Origin: Ignavibacteria bacterium
GTDB taxonomy: Bacteria; Bacteroidota; Ignavibacteria; Tepidaquicellales; OLB5
Direction of reading: 5' to 3'
DNA length: 6,187 bases
Assembly (NCBI GenBank): GCA_026417195.1
Contig: JAOADS010000130.1
Location: 1-6,187, forward strand
Position 1 is the stretch's first letter; each line of letters starts with the position of its first letter. Under the pieces are notes generated by a model that was given only the letters and a program-made list of their open reading frames with translations, was not told the DNA's origin and made no database searches. The translations under genes and the position numbers were made by a program. Positions 1 through 6,153 of the stretch are shown here, in pieces.

Positions 1-128
1 TCATCTCTTACAGAAGAAATTGCTTTAGCCTCATTCATATATATCTCATTCTGTGTATTAATTATTTGATTTTTTAACTAATTATTATTATAATTGTAGT
101 ATACTTTTGGTTTTGGGAAAAGGGTTAC
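1..128. other. Left-edge region without an assignable gene
   Basis: No gene can be assigned here. Two weak readings exist. On the minus strand, an ATG at 38-36 opens a frame that runs off the left edge (MNEAKAISSVRD), which could be the first residues of a divergent gene. On the plus strand, frame 1 is open from base 1 to a TGA at 67-69 and would give a hydrophobic C-terminal tail. Each is too short to choose between by content. Bases 60-120 are very AT-rich and look intergenic. A + strand gene ending here would fit the terminator-like hairpin at 129-173, whereas a divergent minus-strand gene would make this a two-way promoter region. Confidence 0.4.
102..109 (+). promoter_or_regulatory. Possible Bacteroidota-type -7 element upstream of the M23 gene
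   Basis: TACTTTTG matches the TAnnTTTG -7 consensus known for Bacteroidota housekeeping promoters. It would place a transcription start near 115, so the hairpin at 129-161 would lie in the 5' leader of the M23 peptidase mRNA. I cannot find a convincing TTTG -33 element at the usual 19-21 bp upstream (the nearest, 65-68, is too far). It is also unproven that this organism uses the Bacteroidota consensus, so the call is tentative. Confidence 0.25.
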
Positions 129-173
129 TCTATCGGATGATAATATAATTCATCCGATAGATTCTTTTTATTT
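129..173 (+). terminator. Perfect 12-bp hairpin with T-rich tract, terminator or attenuator
   Basis: Bases 129-140 (TCTATCGGATGA) are the exact reverse complement of 150-161, with a 9-nt AT loop. A T-rich run (ATTCTTTTTATTT) follows on the + strand only. This is the form of a rho-independent terminator acting rightward. It is odd that the tract ends three bases before the ATG of the M23 gene at 177, leaving no room for a promoter between them. It therefore either ends an upstream transcript while the M23 gene depends on read-through, or it is a leader attenuator or translation-controlling hairpin of the M23 mRNA. There is no matching T run on the minus strand, so bidirectional action is unlikely. 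Confidence 0.6.
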
Positions 174-176
174 CAA

Positions 177-1010
177 ATGGAAAAAGAGAAAATAACACTT
201 CTTATAGTTTCAGATGACAACTCGCCAGTAAAATCTTTTAATATAAGCAAGTCATTATTTACTAATTATAAAAAATATATTACTCTTGCTTCAGTATTTT
301 TAGCATTCTTTATTTTTTCATTCGTAGTAGTTTTTTTATACGGTTTGAATGCCTATAATGATAGAAACAGACTAAACAGCGAAGTATTGTTACTCAATTC
401 CCAGATCAGACATTATGACAGCCTTTCTCTATCAAAAAAATTAAATTCAATTGATATTAATCTTTCAATGATTAATTCTTATCTGAATGAAAGGGGGCTT
501 CTGGAAATAAGTCATTCTGGGGGAGAACAGTCTGCACATAAACAAGTTAATCTCATTGATAAAATTGATTACTTTGAAAAGAAATCGGTAGTATTTTATT
601 CAACTATCAGGGAGTTACCGCTTGGTTTACCTCATTATGGAAAAGTTACCTCAGATTATGGATATCGCAGAAATCCCTTTGGTGGCTACGGTGGGGAATT
701 TCACCCCGGTGTGGATTTCAAAGGGGAAATAGGTGAACCTGTAACTGCTACCGGAGATGGTATTGTTATAAAATCTGAATGGTATGGTGGTTATGGTAAC
801 TGCGTGATTATAAAGCATAACAGCGGTTATGAATCTTTATATGGTCATATGTCGAAGCTTAATGCCGTTACAGGACAGGAAGTTAAAGCAGGTGATTTAA
901 TAGGTTATATAGGATCTACAGGCCGTTCAACAGGTCCTCATTTACATTACGAAATCCGAAAAAACGGAATGGATATTGATCCGACTCCGTTTTTGACACT
1001 TCATAAATAA
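177..1010 (+). CDS. Membrane-anchored M23 (LytM-type) peptidoglycan endopeptidase
   Basis: A 277-residue protein with a short cytoplasmic N-terminus, one membrane segment at about residues 34-56, a polar, probably helical linker at 57-140, and a C-terminal M23/LytM domain at about 147-273. The zinc site is intact: H176 and D180 in the HxxxD motif (FHPGVD) and H257 in HLH. The accompanying H224 (YGHM) and H255 are also present, so it should be an active metallo-endopeptidase cutting peptide crosslinks of peptidoglycan on the periplasmic side. It lies 13 nt before a bactofilin gene. Such pairs are known elsewhere, where the bactofilin scaffold places the peptidase to shape the cell (for example Csd1 and CcmA in Helicobacter). 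The ATG at 177 has no Shine-Dalgarno sequence and lies just after a strong hairpin. Domain and activity are well supported; the exact bond cleaved is unknown. Confidence 0.93.
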   Translation: MEKEKITLLIVSDDNSPVKSFNISKSLFTNYKKYITLASVFLAFFIFSFVVVFLYGLNAYNDRNRLNSEVLLLNSQIRHYDSLSLSKKLNSIDINLSMINSYLNERGLLEISHSGGEQSAHKQVNLIDKIDYFEKKSVVFYSTIRELPLGLPHYGKVTSDYGYRRNPFGGYGGEFHPGVDFKGEIGEPVTATGDGIVIKSEWYGGYGNCVIIKHNSGYESLYGHMSKLNAVTGQEVKAGDLIGYIGSTGRSTGPHLHYEIRKNGMDIDPTPFLTLHK

Positions 1011-1013
1011 AAA

Positions 1014-1019
1014 AGGAGG
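1014..1019 (+). promoter_or_regulatory. Strong Shine-Dalgarno site of the bactofilin gene
   Basis: A complete AGGAGG lies 4 nt before the ATG at 1024 and 4 nt after the stop of the M23 gene. It fixes the bactofilin start and allows efficient translation within the operon. It contrasts with the M23, kbl, permease and oxidoreductase genes, which have no such site. Confidence 0.85.
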
Positions 1020-1023
1020 AAAA

Positions 1024-1482
1024 ATGTTTGGTAATAAAGAAAAGTCAAAAGATGTAGATAATCCTGTAATGTCTCACAAATCTGCTACATCTAAAGATAT
1101 TAAAACTCTTATAGGTGAGGGTTGCAAAATAGAGGGAAACTTCTTCATCCCTACAGCTACCCGTATAGACGGAACTATAAAAGGTGATCTGACTGGCGAC
1201 AGCGGTATAGTTATTGGTAATTCAGGTAAAGTTGAAGGAAATATCTGTTCTCCTGAAATTATAGTTTATGGGAACGTAACAGGTAATATTGAAACTAACA
1301 GGATAGAGCTGAAAAGGGGTGCTATAGTTACAGGTGATATAAAAACCAATGACCTGATAACTGAAGCAGGTGCTGTATTCAACGGTAAATGCATAATGAA
1401 ATCTGAAGCTGACAACGTTACTGAGCTTAAATCAAGTGAGTCTGAATTAGGTTCGGTAAAAATAAAATCAGTTATCAGTTAA
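1024..1482 (+). CDS. Bactofilin (polymer-forming cytoskeletal protein)
   Basis: A 152-residue protein with the bactofilin (DUF583, Pfam PF04519) core at about residues 26-125. The core shows the repeating pattern of a right-handed beta-helix: short runs alternating hydrophobic residues with G-x-I/V turns, such as IDGTIKGDL, GKVEGNI, GNVTGNI and GAIVTGDI. Polar, disordered tails flank it at 1-25 and 126-152, as in typical bactofilins, and the length is normal. Bactofilins assemble without nucleotide into filaments at the inner face of the membrane and recruit cell-wall enzymes. The partner here is almost certainly the M23 peptidase encoded 13 nt upstream in the same transcript. The start is set by a strong AGGAGG, and a terminator follows 28 nt after the stop. 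The gene pair probably contributes to cell shape or local wall remodelling, which is inferred from family precedent. Confidence 0.93.
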   Translation: MFGNKEKSKDVDNPVMSHKSATSKDIKTLIGEGCKIEGNFFIPTATRIDGTIKGDLTGDSGIVIGNSGKVEGNICSPEIIVYGNVTGNIETNRIELKRGAIVTGDIKTNDLITEAGAVFNGKCIMKSEADNVTELKSSESELGSVKIKSVIS

Positions 1483-1510
1483 TAGCTTATTTGTATATTT
1501 AGTTTTAAAC

Positions 1511-1544
1511 AACCGTCTTTAATCTTAGTTGAAGACGGTTTTTT
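1511..1544 (+). terminator. Rho-independent terminator of the M23-bactofilin operon
   Basis: AACCGTCTT (1511-1519) pairs exactly with AAGACGGTT (1532-1540). The stem can be extended by a G-U and two A-U pairs towards the loop, and a run of six T (1539-1544) follows. It lies 28 nt after the bactofilin stop and 44 nt before kbl, so it separates the envelope operon from kbl. Confidence 0.9.
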
Positions 1545-1588
1545 AATTGAATTCAGATTAATATTGTAAATTAAATTTAAATTAATTG

Positions 1589-2782
1589 ATGTTTTCAAAA
1601 CTTAAAAAACATTTAGAACTCGAATTACAATCTATCAGAGAAGCAGGTCTATACAAAAACGAAAGGATTATTACATCCGAACAGGGACCTGAAATAACCA
1701 TATACGGAGGTAAAAAAGTCCTGAATTTCTGTGCAAACAATTATCTTGGGCTTTCTTCCCATCCTGAGGTTATCAAAGCTGCTAAAGAAACACTTGATAC
1801 TCATGGTTACGGAATGTCATCAGTAAGGTTTATATGTGGGACTCAGGACATTCACAAAACACTTGAGAGAAAAATAGCTGAATTTCATCATACAGAAGAC
1901 ACAATACTTTACGCAGCTTGTTTCGATGCAAATGGTGGTGTTTTTGAGCCATTGTTCGGAGAAAATGATGCCATAATATCAGATGAGCTTAATCATGCAA
2001 GCATAATAGATGGGGTAAGGCTTTGTAAGGCAAAGAGATACAGGTATAAAAATAATGACATGAATGATTTAAGAGCCCAGCTTGAACAGGCAGTTAAAGA
2101 CGGAGCTAATCAGAAAATTATTGTTACTGATGGTGTGTTTTCTATGGACGGATATATAGCAAAATTAGATGAGATAGTTAAAATAGCTGATGAATTTGAA
2201 GCTTTAACTATGGTTGATGAATGTCATGCAGCCGGTTTTCTGGGAAAAACAGGCAGAGGCTCAGCAGAGTATTGTGGAGTTTTAGGGGAAATAGATATAA
2301 TAACAGGTACTCTGGGAAAAGCATTAGGTGGTGCAATGGGAGGTTATACCACCGGCAGGAAGGAAATTATAGAAATGTTAAGGCAGAGATCAAGACCATA
2401 TCTTTTTTCAAATTCTCTTGCACCTTCAATAGTCGGTGCTTCAATTAAAGTGTTCGATTTACTGTCATCAACTACTGAACTCAGAGATAGGCTGGAAAAT
2501 AACACTAAATATTTCCGTTCTGCATTAACTGAATTAGGCTTTGATATAAGGGAAGGTAATCATCCTATCATACCTATTATGCTTTACGATGCCAGACTTT
2601 CACAGGTTTTTGCAGAAGATTTACTTGAAGAAGGAATATATGTTATAGGATTTTACTATCCTGTTGTTCCGAAAGGATTGGCCAGGATCAGAGTCCAGAT
2701 ATCAGCTTCTCATACAAAAGAACATATGGATAGGGCACTTCAAGCATTCCTTAAGGTTGGTAAAAAAAATAATGTAATATAA
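1589..2782 (+). CDS. kbl: Glycine C-acetyltransferase (2-amino-3-ketobutyrate CoA ligase)
   Basis: A 397-residue PLP enzyme of the alpha-oxoamine synthase family, very similar along its whole length to Escherichia coli Kbl. It converts 2-amino-3-ketobutyrate plus CoA to glycine plus acetyl-CoA, the second step of threonine breakdown after threonine dehydrogenase, in the cytoplasm. With the ATG at 1589 the key residues fall at the E. coli positions: H136 stacking on PLP (LNHAS), S185, D210 and H213 (DECHA), and Schiff-base K244 in TGTLGKALGG. Long identical blocks such as NFCANNYLGL, SVRFICGTQD and LCKAKRYRY separate it from the sister enzymes KAS (BioF), HemA and SPT. A TTG at 1586, one codon upstream, could also start translation, but the ATG fits family numbering. 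There is no Shine-Dalgarno site. The partner threonine dehydrogenase is not in this window. It sits between two terminator-like hairpins and is probably a single-gene transcript. Confidence 0.96.
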   Translation: MFSKLKKHLELELQSIREAGLYKNERIITSEQGPEITIYGGKKVLNFCANNYLGLSSHPEVIKAAKETLDTHGYGMSSVRFICGTQDIHKTLERKIAEFHHTEDTILYAACFDANGGVFEPLFGENDAIISDELNHASIIDGVRLCKAKRYRYKNNDMNDLRAQLEQAVKDGANQKIIVTDGVFSMDGYIAKLDEIVKIADEFEALTMVDECHAAGFLGKTGRGSAEYCGVLGEIDIITGTLGKALGGAMGGYTTGRKEIIEMLRQRSRPYLFSNSLAPSIVGASIKVFDLLSSTTELRDRLENNTKYFRSALTELGFDIREGNHPIIPIMLYDARLSQVFAEDLLEEGIYVIGFYYPVVPKGLARIRVQISASHTKEHMDRALQAFLKVGKKNNVI

Positions 2783-2801
2783 AAAATATCAGATATTTTT
2801 T
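2781..2801 (+). terminator. Weak AT-only hairpin after kbl
   Basis: AAAAAATAT (2781-2789) pairs with ATATTTTTT (2793-2801) across a CAG loop, giving nine A-U pairs that end in a T run. It overlaps the kbl TAA stop. The shape is that of a terminator, but without G-C pairs it would be weak and could be chance in such AT-rich DNA. Confidence 0.4.
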
Positions 2802-2830
2802 GAGATAAGTCAATGCATGATCCTTAAAAT
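2800..2830 (+). promoter_or_regulatory. Possible sigma-70-like promoter of the FAS1 lipoprotein gene
   Basis: TTGAGA (2800-2805) and TAAAAT (2825-2830) each match five of six bases of the -35 and -10 consensus. The spacer is 19 nt, longer than ideal. A start near 2837 would fall at a small inverted repeat, TGTTTA at 2832-2837 and TAAACA at 2843-2848, which could be an operator. This is plausible by position only. Confidence 0.25.
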
Positions 2831-2855
2831 ATGTTTATTTTGTAAACAAATTTTC

Positions 2856-2863
2856 AAGGAGGG
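2856..2863 (+). promoter_or_regulatory. Shine-Dalgarno site that fixes the FAS1 lipoprotein start
   Basis: AAGGAGGG lies 4 nt before the ATG at 2868. The frame is open back to an ATG at 2817, but that codon has no ribosome binding site and would bury the signal peptide behind 17 extra residues. The site makes 2868 the real start. Confidence 0.85.
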
Positions 2864-2867
2864 AAAA

Positions 2868-3416
2868 ATGTATAATCTCGTTTTTATCTTTTCAATATGC
2901 ATGTTTTTTTTAGCTTGTGATGAAAAGTCCGATGTCTCCAAAAATTATGGAGAAACTCAAAATAAAAATCTGGGGCAATCTAATGTTAAAGATGACGTTT
3001 CAGACAAAGATATAGTGAAAATTGCAACATCTTCACCCGACCACACAACACTTGTAAAAGCATTAGTTGCAGCAGAATTAGTAGATGCACTTTCCAATGC
3101 GGGACCTTTTACCGTATTTGCACCATCTAATTCAGCGTTTGACAAACTACCAGCTGGTACCCTTGATGATCTTCTGAAACCTGAAAATAAAAATAAACTC
3201 AGAGATATCCTGCAACATCATGTGTGTGTTGCTGTTTATACAACTGATATGCTGAGGGATGGTCTGGTTTTGAGTATGGTTGACGGTAACAGCGTTAAAG
3301 TTTCAGTAAAGGACAAAACAATATACATTGGTAAAGCCAGAATTTTAAGTTCTGTCAGGGCATCAAACGGAATAGTTCACATCATAGATGAAGTAGTTTT
3401 AGCTTCGGATAAGTAA
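2868..3416 (+). CDS. Fasciclin (FAS1) domain lipoprotein
   Basis: A 182-residue protein with a hydrophobic N-terminal segment ending in FLAC at residues 14-17. This is a lipobox-like signal-peptidase II site that would put a lipid on C17. A polar, charged linker follows (18-46), then one FAS1 domain at about 47-178. The domain shows both family signatures: H1 (GPFTVFAPSNSAFDKLP, 79-95) and H2 (NGIVHIIDEVVL, 167-178). FAS1 domains mediate adhesion or protein-protein contact in exported proteins, and single-domain bacterial forms are common; the ligand is unknown. The signal peptide is unusual in having no Lys or Arg before the hydrophobic stretch (MYNLVF) and Phe at lipobox position -3. Acidic residues directly after the Cys (DE) could influence final membrane sorting, but the rule for this lineage is not known. 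The gene probably has its own promoter. Confidence 0.9.
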   Translation: MYNLVFIFSICMFFLACDEKSDVSKNYGETQNKNLGQSNVKDDVSDKDIVKIATSSPDHTTLVKALVAAELVDALSNAGPFTVFAPSNSAFDKLPAGTLDDLLKPENKNKLRDILQHHVCVAVYTTDMLRDGLVLSMVDGNSVKVSVKDKTIYIGKARILSSVRASNGIVHIIDEVVLASDK

Positions 3417-3702
3417 TAAAAGAGTAAGATATAGTCTTGTAAATCTTTCTGTTATGCTTTATTTATGAGCATTGAAGTTAAAGAGCTATTCAGTTTATAA
3501 TTACTTTTTGAAATAATCTGGATTTATCAAAACTTAGATCAGTAACCTTTCTAATGTGGAATTTAAATTTTTATAAATTTTTCTTTTCTTATGCTAAATA
3601 ACTAACGATTAAGAACTTTTTTCTAATACTTACCCCGGGTCTAATTTTTTAATAATTTATTTTGGATAATATTGATTATTTTCGCTTAGGCAGAAAGCAG
3701 AA
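3417..3702. other. AT-rich intergenic gap with no convincing feature
   Basis: This 286-nt gap between the FAS1 gene and the permease holds no open frame longer than about 15 codons that I would defend. A short inverted repeat (ATGCT at 3454 and AGCAT ending at 3472) and an all-AT hairpin (AAATTT at 3565 and 3575) followed by TTCTTTTCTT might help end the FAS1 transcript but are weak. A small GC island, CCCCGGG at about 3633-3639, stands out in otherwise AT-rich DNA. The permease promoter must lie in this gap or upstream of it. GATAAT near 3664-3669 resembles a -10 box, but no matching -35 is seen. Confidence 0.6.
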
Positions 3703-5034
3703 TTGCTTATTTACCGTTACATATTAAAAGCTCACATTGCACCATTCTTCATTTCTTTTTTTCTGGTGGTTTTCGTTTTTACCTTCCAGTTTATTTATAA
3801 ATACATAGATATTCTTGTCGGAAAAGGTTTGAGCTGGTGGGTAATTACCCAGCTGATTTCACTCAATCTTGCCTGGATGGTTACACTTGCTGTTCCGATG
3901 GCTGTACTTGTTTCTACTATTATGGCATTTGGTATGTTAAGTTCTAACAATGAAACAGTTGTCATGATGTCTTCAGGTATCAGCCCGTTAAAATTAATAA
4001 TTCCTGTGATTTTAGTGTCATCTTTGTTATGTTACGGACTTATTTTTTTTAATAATAAAGTATTGCCTGAAGCAAATTACCGTACAAAAGTTTTATTTAC
4101 CGATATACAGAGAACCAGACCTGTTTTCATAATTGAACCGGGAAGATTCACTGAAGACATAAACGGTTATAGCCTGCTTGTTAATAAAACTTATCCGAAT
4201 TCAAATAAAATTGAAGGTATATTTATTATAGATAATTCAAGCCCGGTTTTCTTTAATACAGTAACAGCTGACAGCGGAACGATAAATTTTTCTTCTGACA
4301 ATTCGAAGATGATAATTGACCTTTACAACGGACAGATACATCAGATGTCCCGAAAAAATTATTCAGGTGATTACAGGAAAATTGATTTCAGTTATCATAT
4401 TGTTTCTGTAGATGCAGGTGGTTTTAAATTTACACGTTCAGATGAATCTGCATTTTCAAGAGGTGACAGGGAACTTAGTGCTGATTCTATGAGAAAAATA
4501 ATTTCCGCTATCAGGAAGACTGAGGAAGATGATATCCGGAATACAATACTTCTTGCTCAGCAACTTGCGGTTGATTTTCATAAATTATTTTATGAGCTGT
4601 CCAATACAGACTCACTATCAACTGAAAAAGATACTATTCAGATTCAGGCTCTTGTTAATCGCTTTAAAAGCCTCAAAAACAAAATATATAGTTTACCTGC
4701 TTTTCAACAGTCCACTCACAGACAAATAAACATGTATCTTGTAGAAATTTACAAGAAATATTCTATACCGTTTGCATGTATTGTGTTTGTGTTAATAGGG
4801 GCACCACTTGGCATTATCACGAAAAGAGGAGGCTTTGGACTGGCATCAGGCATAAGTTTCGGTTTTTTTCTGCTATACTGGATCTGTTTAATAGGTGGTG
4901 AGAAACTTGCTGACAGGGAGATTATCAATCCTTTGTTAAGTATGTGGTCAGCTAATGTTATATTAGGATTTATAGGGTTGTATCTAATTTTCAGAAATAA
5001 TATTAACTTTGCCATACATAAGTTGAAGAAATGA
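3703..5034 (+). CDS. LptF/LptG-family permease of the LPS export transporter
   Basis: A 443-residue inner-membrane protein of the YjgP/YjgQ (Pfam PF03739) family. With the ATPase LptB, these permeases extract lipopolysaccharide from the inner membrane and pass it to the periplasmic Lpt bridge. Six membrane segments fall at about 12-34, 52-78, 96-116, 353-372, 378-398 and 411-430, with a periplasmic beta-jellyroll region at about 125-245 between the two triplets. Family motifs are clear: ETVVMMSSGISPLKL (84-98), IPFACIVFVLIGAPLGI (355-371) and the conserved GEKLADR (399-405). It is about 80 residues longer than E. coli LptF or LptG because of a charged helical insert at about 255-350 before the fourth segment. 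I cannot tell LptF from LptG. The start is a TTG at 3703, which is needed to include the first membrane segment; no Shine-Dalgarno site is visible. The stop codon abuts the SRP RNA. Confidence 0.93.
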   Translation: MLIYRYILKAHIAPFFISFFLVVFVFTFQFIYKYIDILVGKGLSWWVITQLISLNLAWMVTLAVPMAVLVSTIMAFGMLSSNNETVVMMSSGISPLKLIIPVILVSSLLCYGLIFFNNKVLPEANYRTKVLFTDIQRTRPVFIIEPGRFTEDINGYSLLVNKTYPNSNKIEGIFIIDNSSPVFFNTVTADSGTINFSSDNSKMIIDLYNGQIHQMSRKNYSGDYRKIDFSYHIVSVDAGGFKFTRSDESAFSRGDRELSADSMRKIISAIRKTEEDDIRNTILLAQQLAVDFHKLFYELSNTDSLSTEKDTIQIQALVNRFKSLKNKIYSLPAFQQSTHRQINMYLVEIYKKYSIPFACIVFVLIGAPLGIITKRGGFGLASGISFGFFLLYWICLIGGEKLADREIINPLLSMWSANVILGFIGLYLIFRNNINFAIHKLKK

Positions 5035-5130
5035 AGTCAAGTCCCGGGCAACAATCTCTTGCCCAACCCCGTCAGGTTCGAGAGAAAGCAGCGGTAAGCA
5101 TTTGATTGTGTGATCCGGGTAACTTGACTT
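5035..5130 (+). ncRNA. ffs: Signal recognition particle RNA (4.5S type, bacterial small SRP)
   Basis: The conserved SRP helix-8 core is present: GTCAGG (5071-5076), a GAGA tetraloop of the GNRA class (5080-5083) closed by TTC/GAA, then AGCAGC (5087-5092). Compared with E. coli 4.5S RNA, a C-G pair beside the loop has become U-A, a compensatory change that supports a real RNA. The arms pair: AAGTCAAGT (5034-5042) with ACTTGACTT (5122-5130), CCCGG (5043-5047) with CCGGG (5115-5119), ACAATC (5051-5056) with GATTGT (5104-5109), and CTTG (5058-5061) with TAAG (5095-5098) through a G-U pair. The length of about 95 nt and the lack of an Alu domain match Gram-negative SRP RNA. It binds Ffh to target nascent membrane proteins to FtsY. 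The closing stem plus six T (5129-5134) probably serves as its own terminator. The exact ends are approximate. Confidence 0.93.
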
Positions 5131-5148
5131 TTTTATATATTTTTCAAA

Positions 5149-6153
5149 TTGACTAAAATTAAAACATTAATATCCGGTTTAGGAGGTATAGCCCAGATTG
5201 CTCACATTCCATTTTTATCCAGATCAGATAAAACGGAAATTGTTGCAGTTTGCGATATTGATAAATCTAAGGCGAGAACCATAGCGCATAAATATAATAT
5301 AAAAAATTATTTCACTGATTATGAACAGATGCTTTCTGAAACAAAGGCAGATTGCATCATCATAACTACTCCTACCTATCTTCACAAACAGCAGGCGATA
5401 AAAGCTCTCGCAAAGGGTCTGAACGTATTAGTAGAAAAACCCTTAGCGTTGAACTATGATGAGGCTGCAGCAATAAACCGTGCTGTGAAAAAAAGTGGCA
5501 AGAGACTCATGGTAGGTATGAACAACCGTTTCCGTCCGGATATCATGATGCAGGAAAGTTTCATTTCAGCCGGGGAATTAGGTGAGATTTTTTATGTAAA
5601 AACCGGTTTTCTGAAAAAAAGAAGCACAGAACAAAACTGGTCAGTAAGAAAGTCAGAGTCCGGCGGAGGAGTTTTTATGGATCTTGGAATTGTAATGCTT
5701 GACATTGTTCTGTGGCTATTGAAATTTCCCAAAATCAGAAGTGTGAGTGCAGTGAATTATTATCATAATTTTAAAGAAGTTGAAGATTCTTCGTTTGTTA
5801 TGTTGAGATTTGCTAATAACGCTACAGTTACCATAGAAACAAGCTGGACATTACACAGGGAAGACGATCTTTTTTACTGTAATGTATATGGAAAGGAAGG
5901 CAGTTCTTCAATTAACCCTCTGAGAATTTATAAAAAAATGCATGGTACTCTCGTAAACGTAACTCCTATGAAAATTGAAAAACCAGCTAATATTTTCAAA
6001 AGAACGTATGAATATGAACTTGAACATTTTATGAACTGTATAAACAGCGGAAGTGAAAATGTCTCAACATCAAGAGAAGCTCTGGATAGAATGAAAATTG
6101 TTGATGCAATATACAAATCAGCCCGGTTGGGTAAAGAGATAAATTTTAAATGA
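5149..6153 (+). CDS. Gfo/Idh/MocA-family oxidoreductase with atypical active site
   Basis: A 334-residue, probably cytoplasmic protein with an N-terminal Rossmann domain (about 3-120) and a C-terminal alpha/beta substrate domain. The nucleotide-binding loop is GLGGIA (10-15), D36 ends the second strand (AVCDID), consistent with NAD(H) binding, and the signature EKP places the usual catalytic lysine at K97. The second signature, normally GGG...DxGxHxxD, here reads GGGVFMDLGIVMLD (173-186): the position of the usual active-site histidine is V182. It may therefore use another acid-base residue, do different chemistry, or bind sugar nucleotides without oxidation. The substrate cannot be told from sequence. 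The TTG start at 5149 lies about 15 nt after the SRP RNA T run; no ATG occurs before the binding loop, and no Shine-Dalgarno site is visible. Its stop overlaps the next start by 4 nt, so the two are co-translated. Confidence 0.9.
   Translation: MTKIKTLISGLGGIAQIAHIPFLSRSDKTEIVAVCDIDKSKARTIAHKYNIKNYFTDYEQMLSETKADCIIITTPTYLHKQQAIKALAKGLNVLVEKPLALNYDEAAAINRAVKKSGKRLMVGMNNRFRPDIMMQESFISAGELGEIFYVKTGFLKKRSTEQNWSVRKSESGGGVFMDLGIVMLDIVLWLLKFPKIRSVSAVNYYHNFKEVEDSSFVMLRFANNATVTIETSWTLHREDDLFYCNVYGKEGSSSINPLRIYKKMHGTLVNVTPMKIEKPANIFKRTYEYELEHFMNCINSGSENVSTSREALDRMKIVDAIYKSARLGKEINFK

Noticed and set aside
1586..1588. TTG one codon before the kbl ATG as the start
   Set aside because: The ATG at 1589 gives active-site numbering matching E. 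coli Kbl (K244), and an ATG is preferred over an adjacent TTG.
2221..2448. 75-codon + strand frame inside kbl
   Set aside because: It lies wholly within the strongly conserved kbl coding region in another frame and resembles no protein I know.
2817..2867. Upstream ATG extending the FAS1 lipoprotein by 17 residues
   Set aside because: It has no ribosome binding site, and the extension would hide the lipoprotein signal that begins at 2868 directly after AAGGAGGG.
2957..3145. 62-codon minus-strand frame opposite the FAS1 gene
   Set aside because: It is antisense to a clear FAS1 domain, with no start context and no recognisable protein features.
3565..3590. AAATTT-TTAT-AAATTT hairpin followed by a pyrimidine run
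   Set aside because: It is all A-T and about 150 nt after the FAS1 stop. Such patterns are expected by chance here, so it is mentioned only in the gap description.
3554..3601. 15-codon frame in the 3417-3702 gap (MWNLNFYKFF...), and an 11-codon frame at 3465
   Set aside because: They have no ribosome binding site, and the composition is what AT-rich noncoding DNA would give.
3632..3650. GC-rich ACCCCGGGT followed by a T run, as a possible terminator
   Set aside because: The possible stem is only four pairs with a one-base loop, which cannot form a hairpin.
4529..4729. 66-codon + strand frame inside the permease
   Set aside because: It is an alternative-frame reading of the permease helical insert with no start signal.
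4749..5015. 88-codon minus-strand frame opposite the permease C-terminus
   Set aside because: Its hydrophobic look simply mirrors the membrane segments of the real gene on the other strand.
5928..6116. 62-codon minus-strand frame opposite the oxidoreductase C-terminus
   Set aside because: It is antisense to a well-supported coding region and has no independent evidence.
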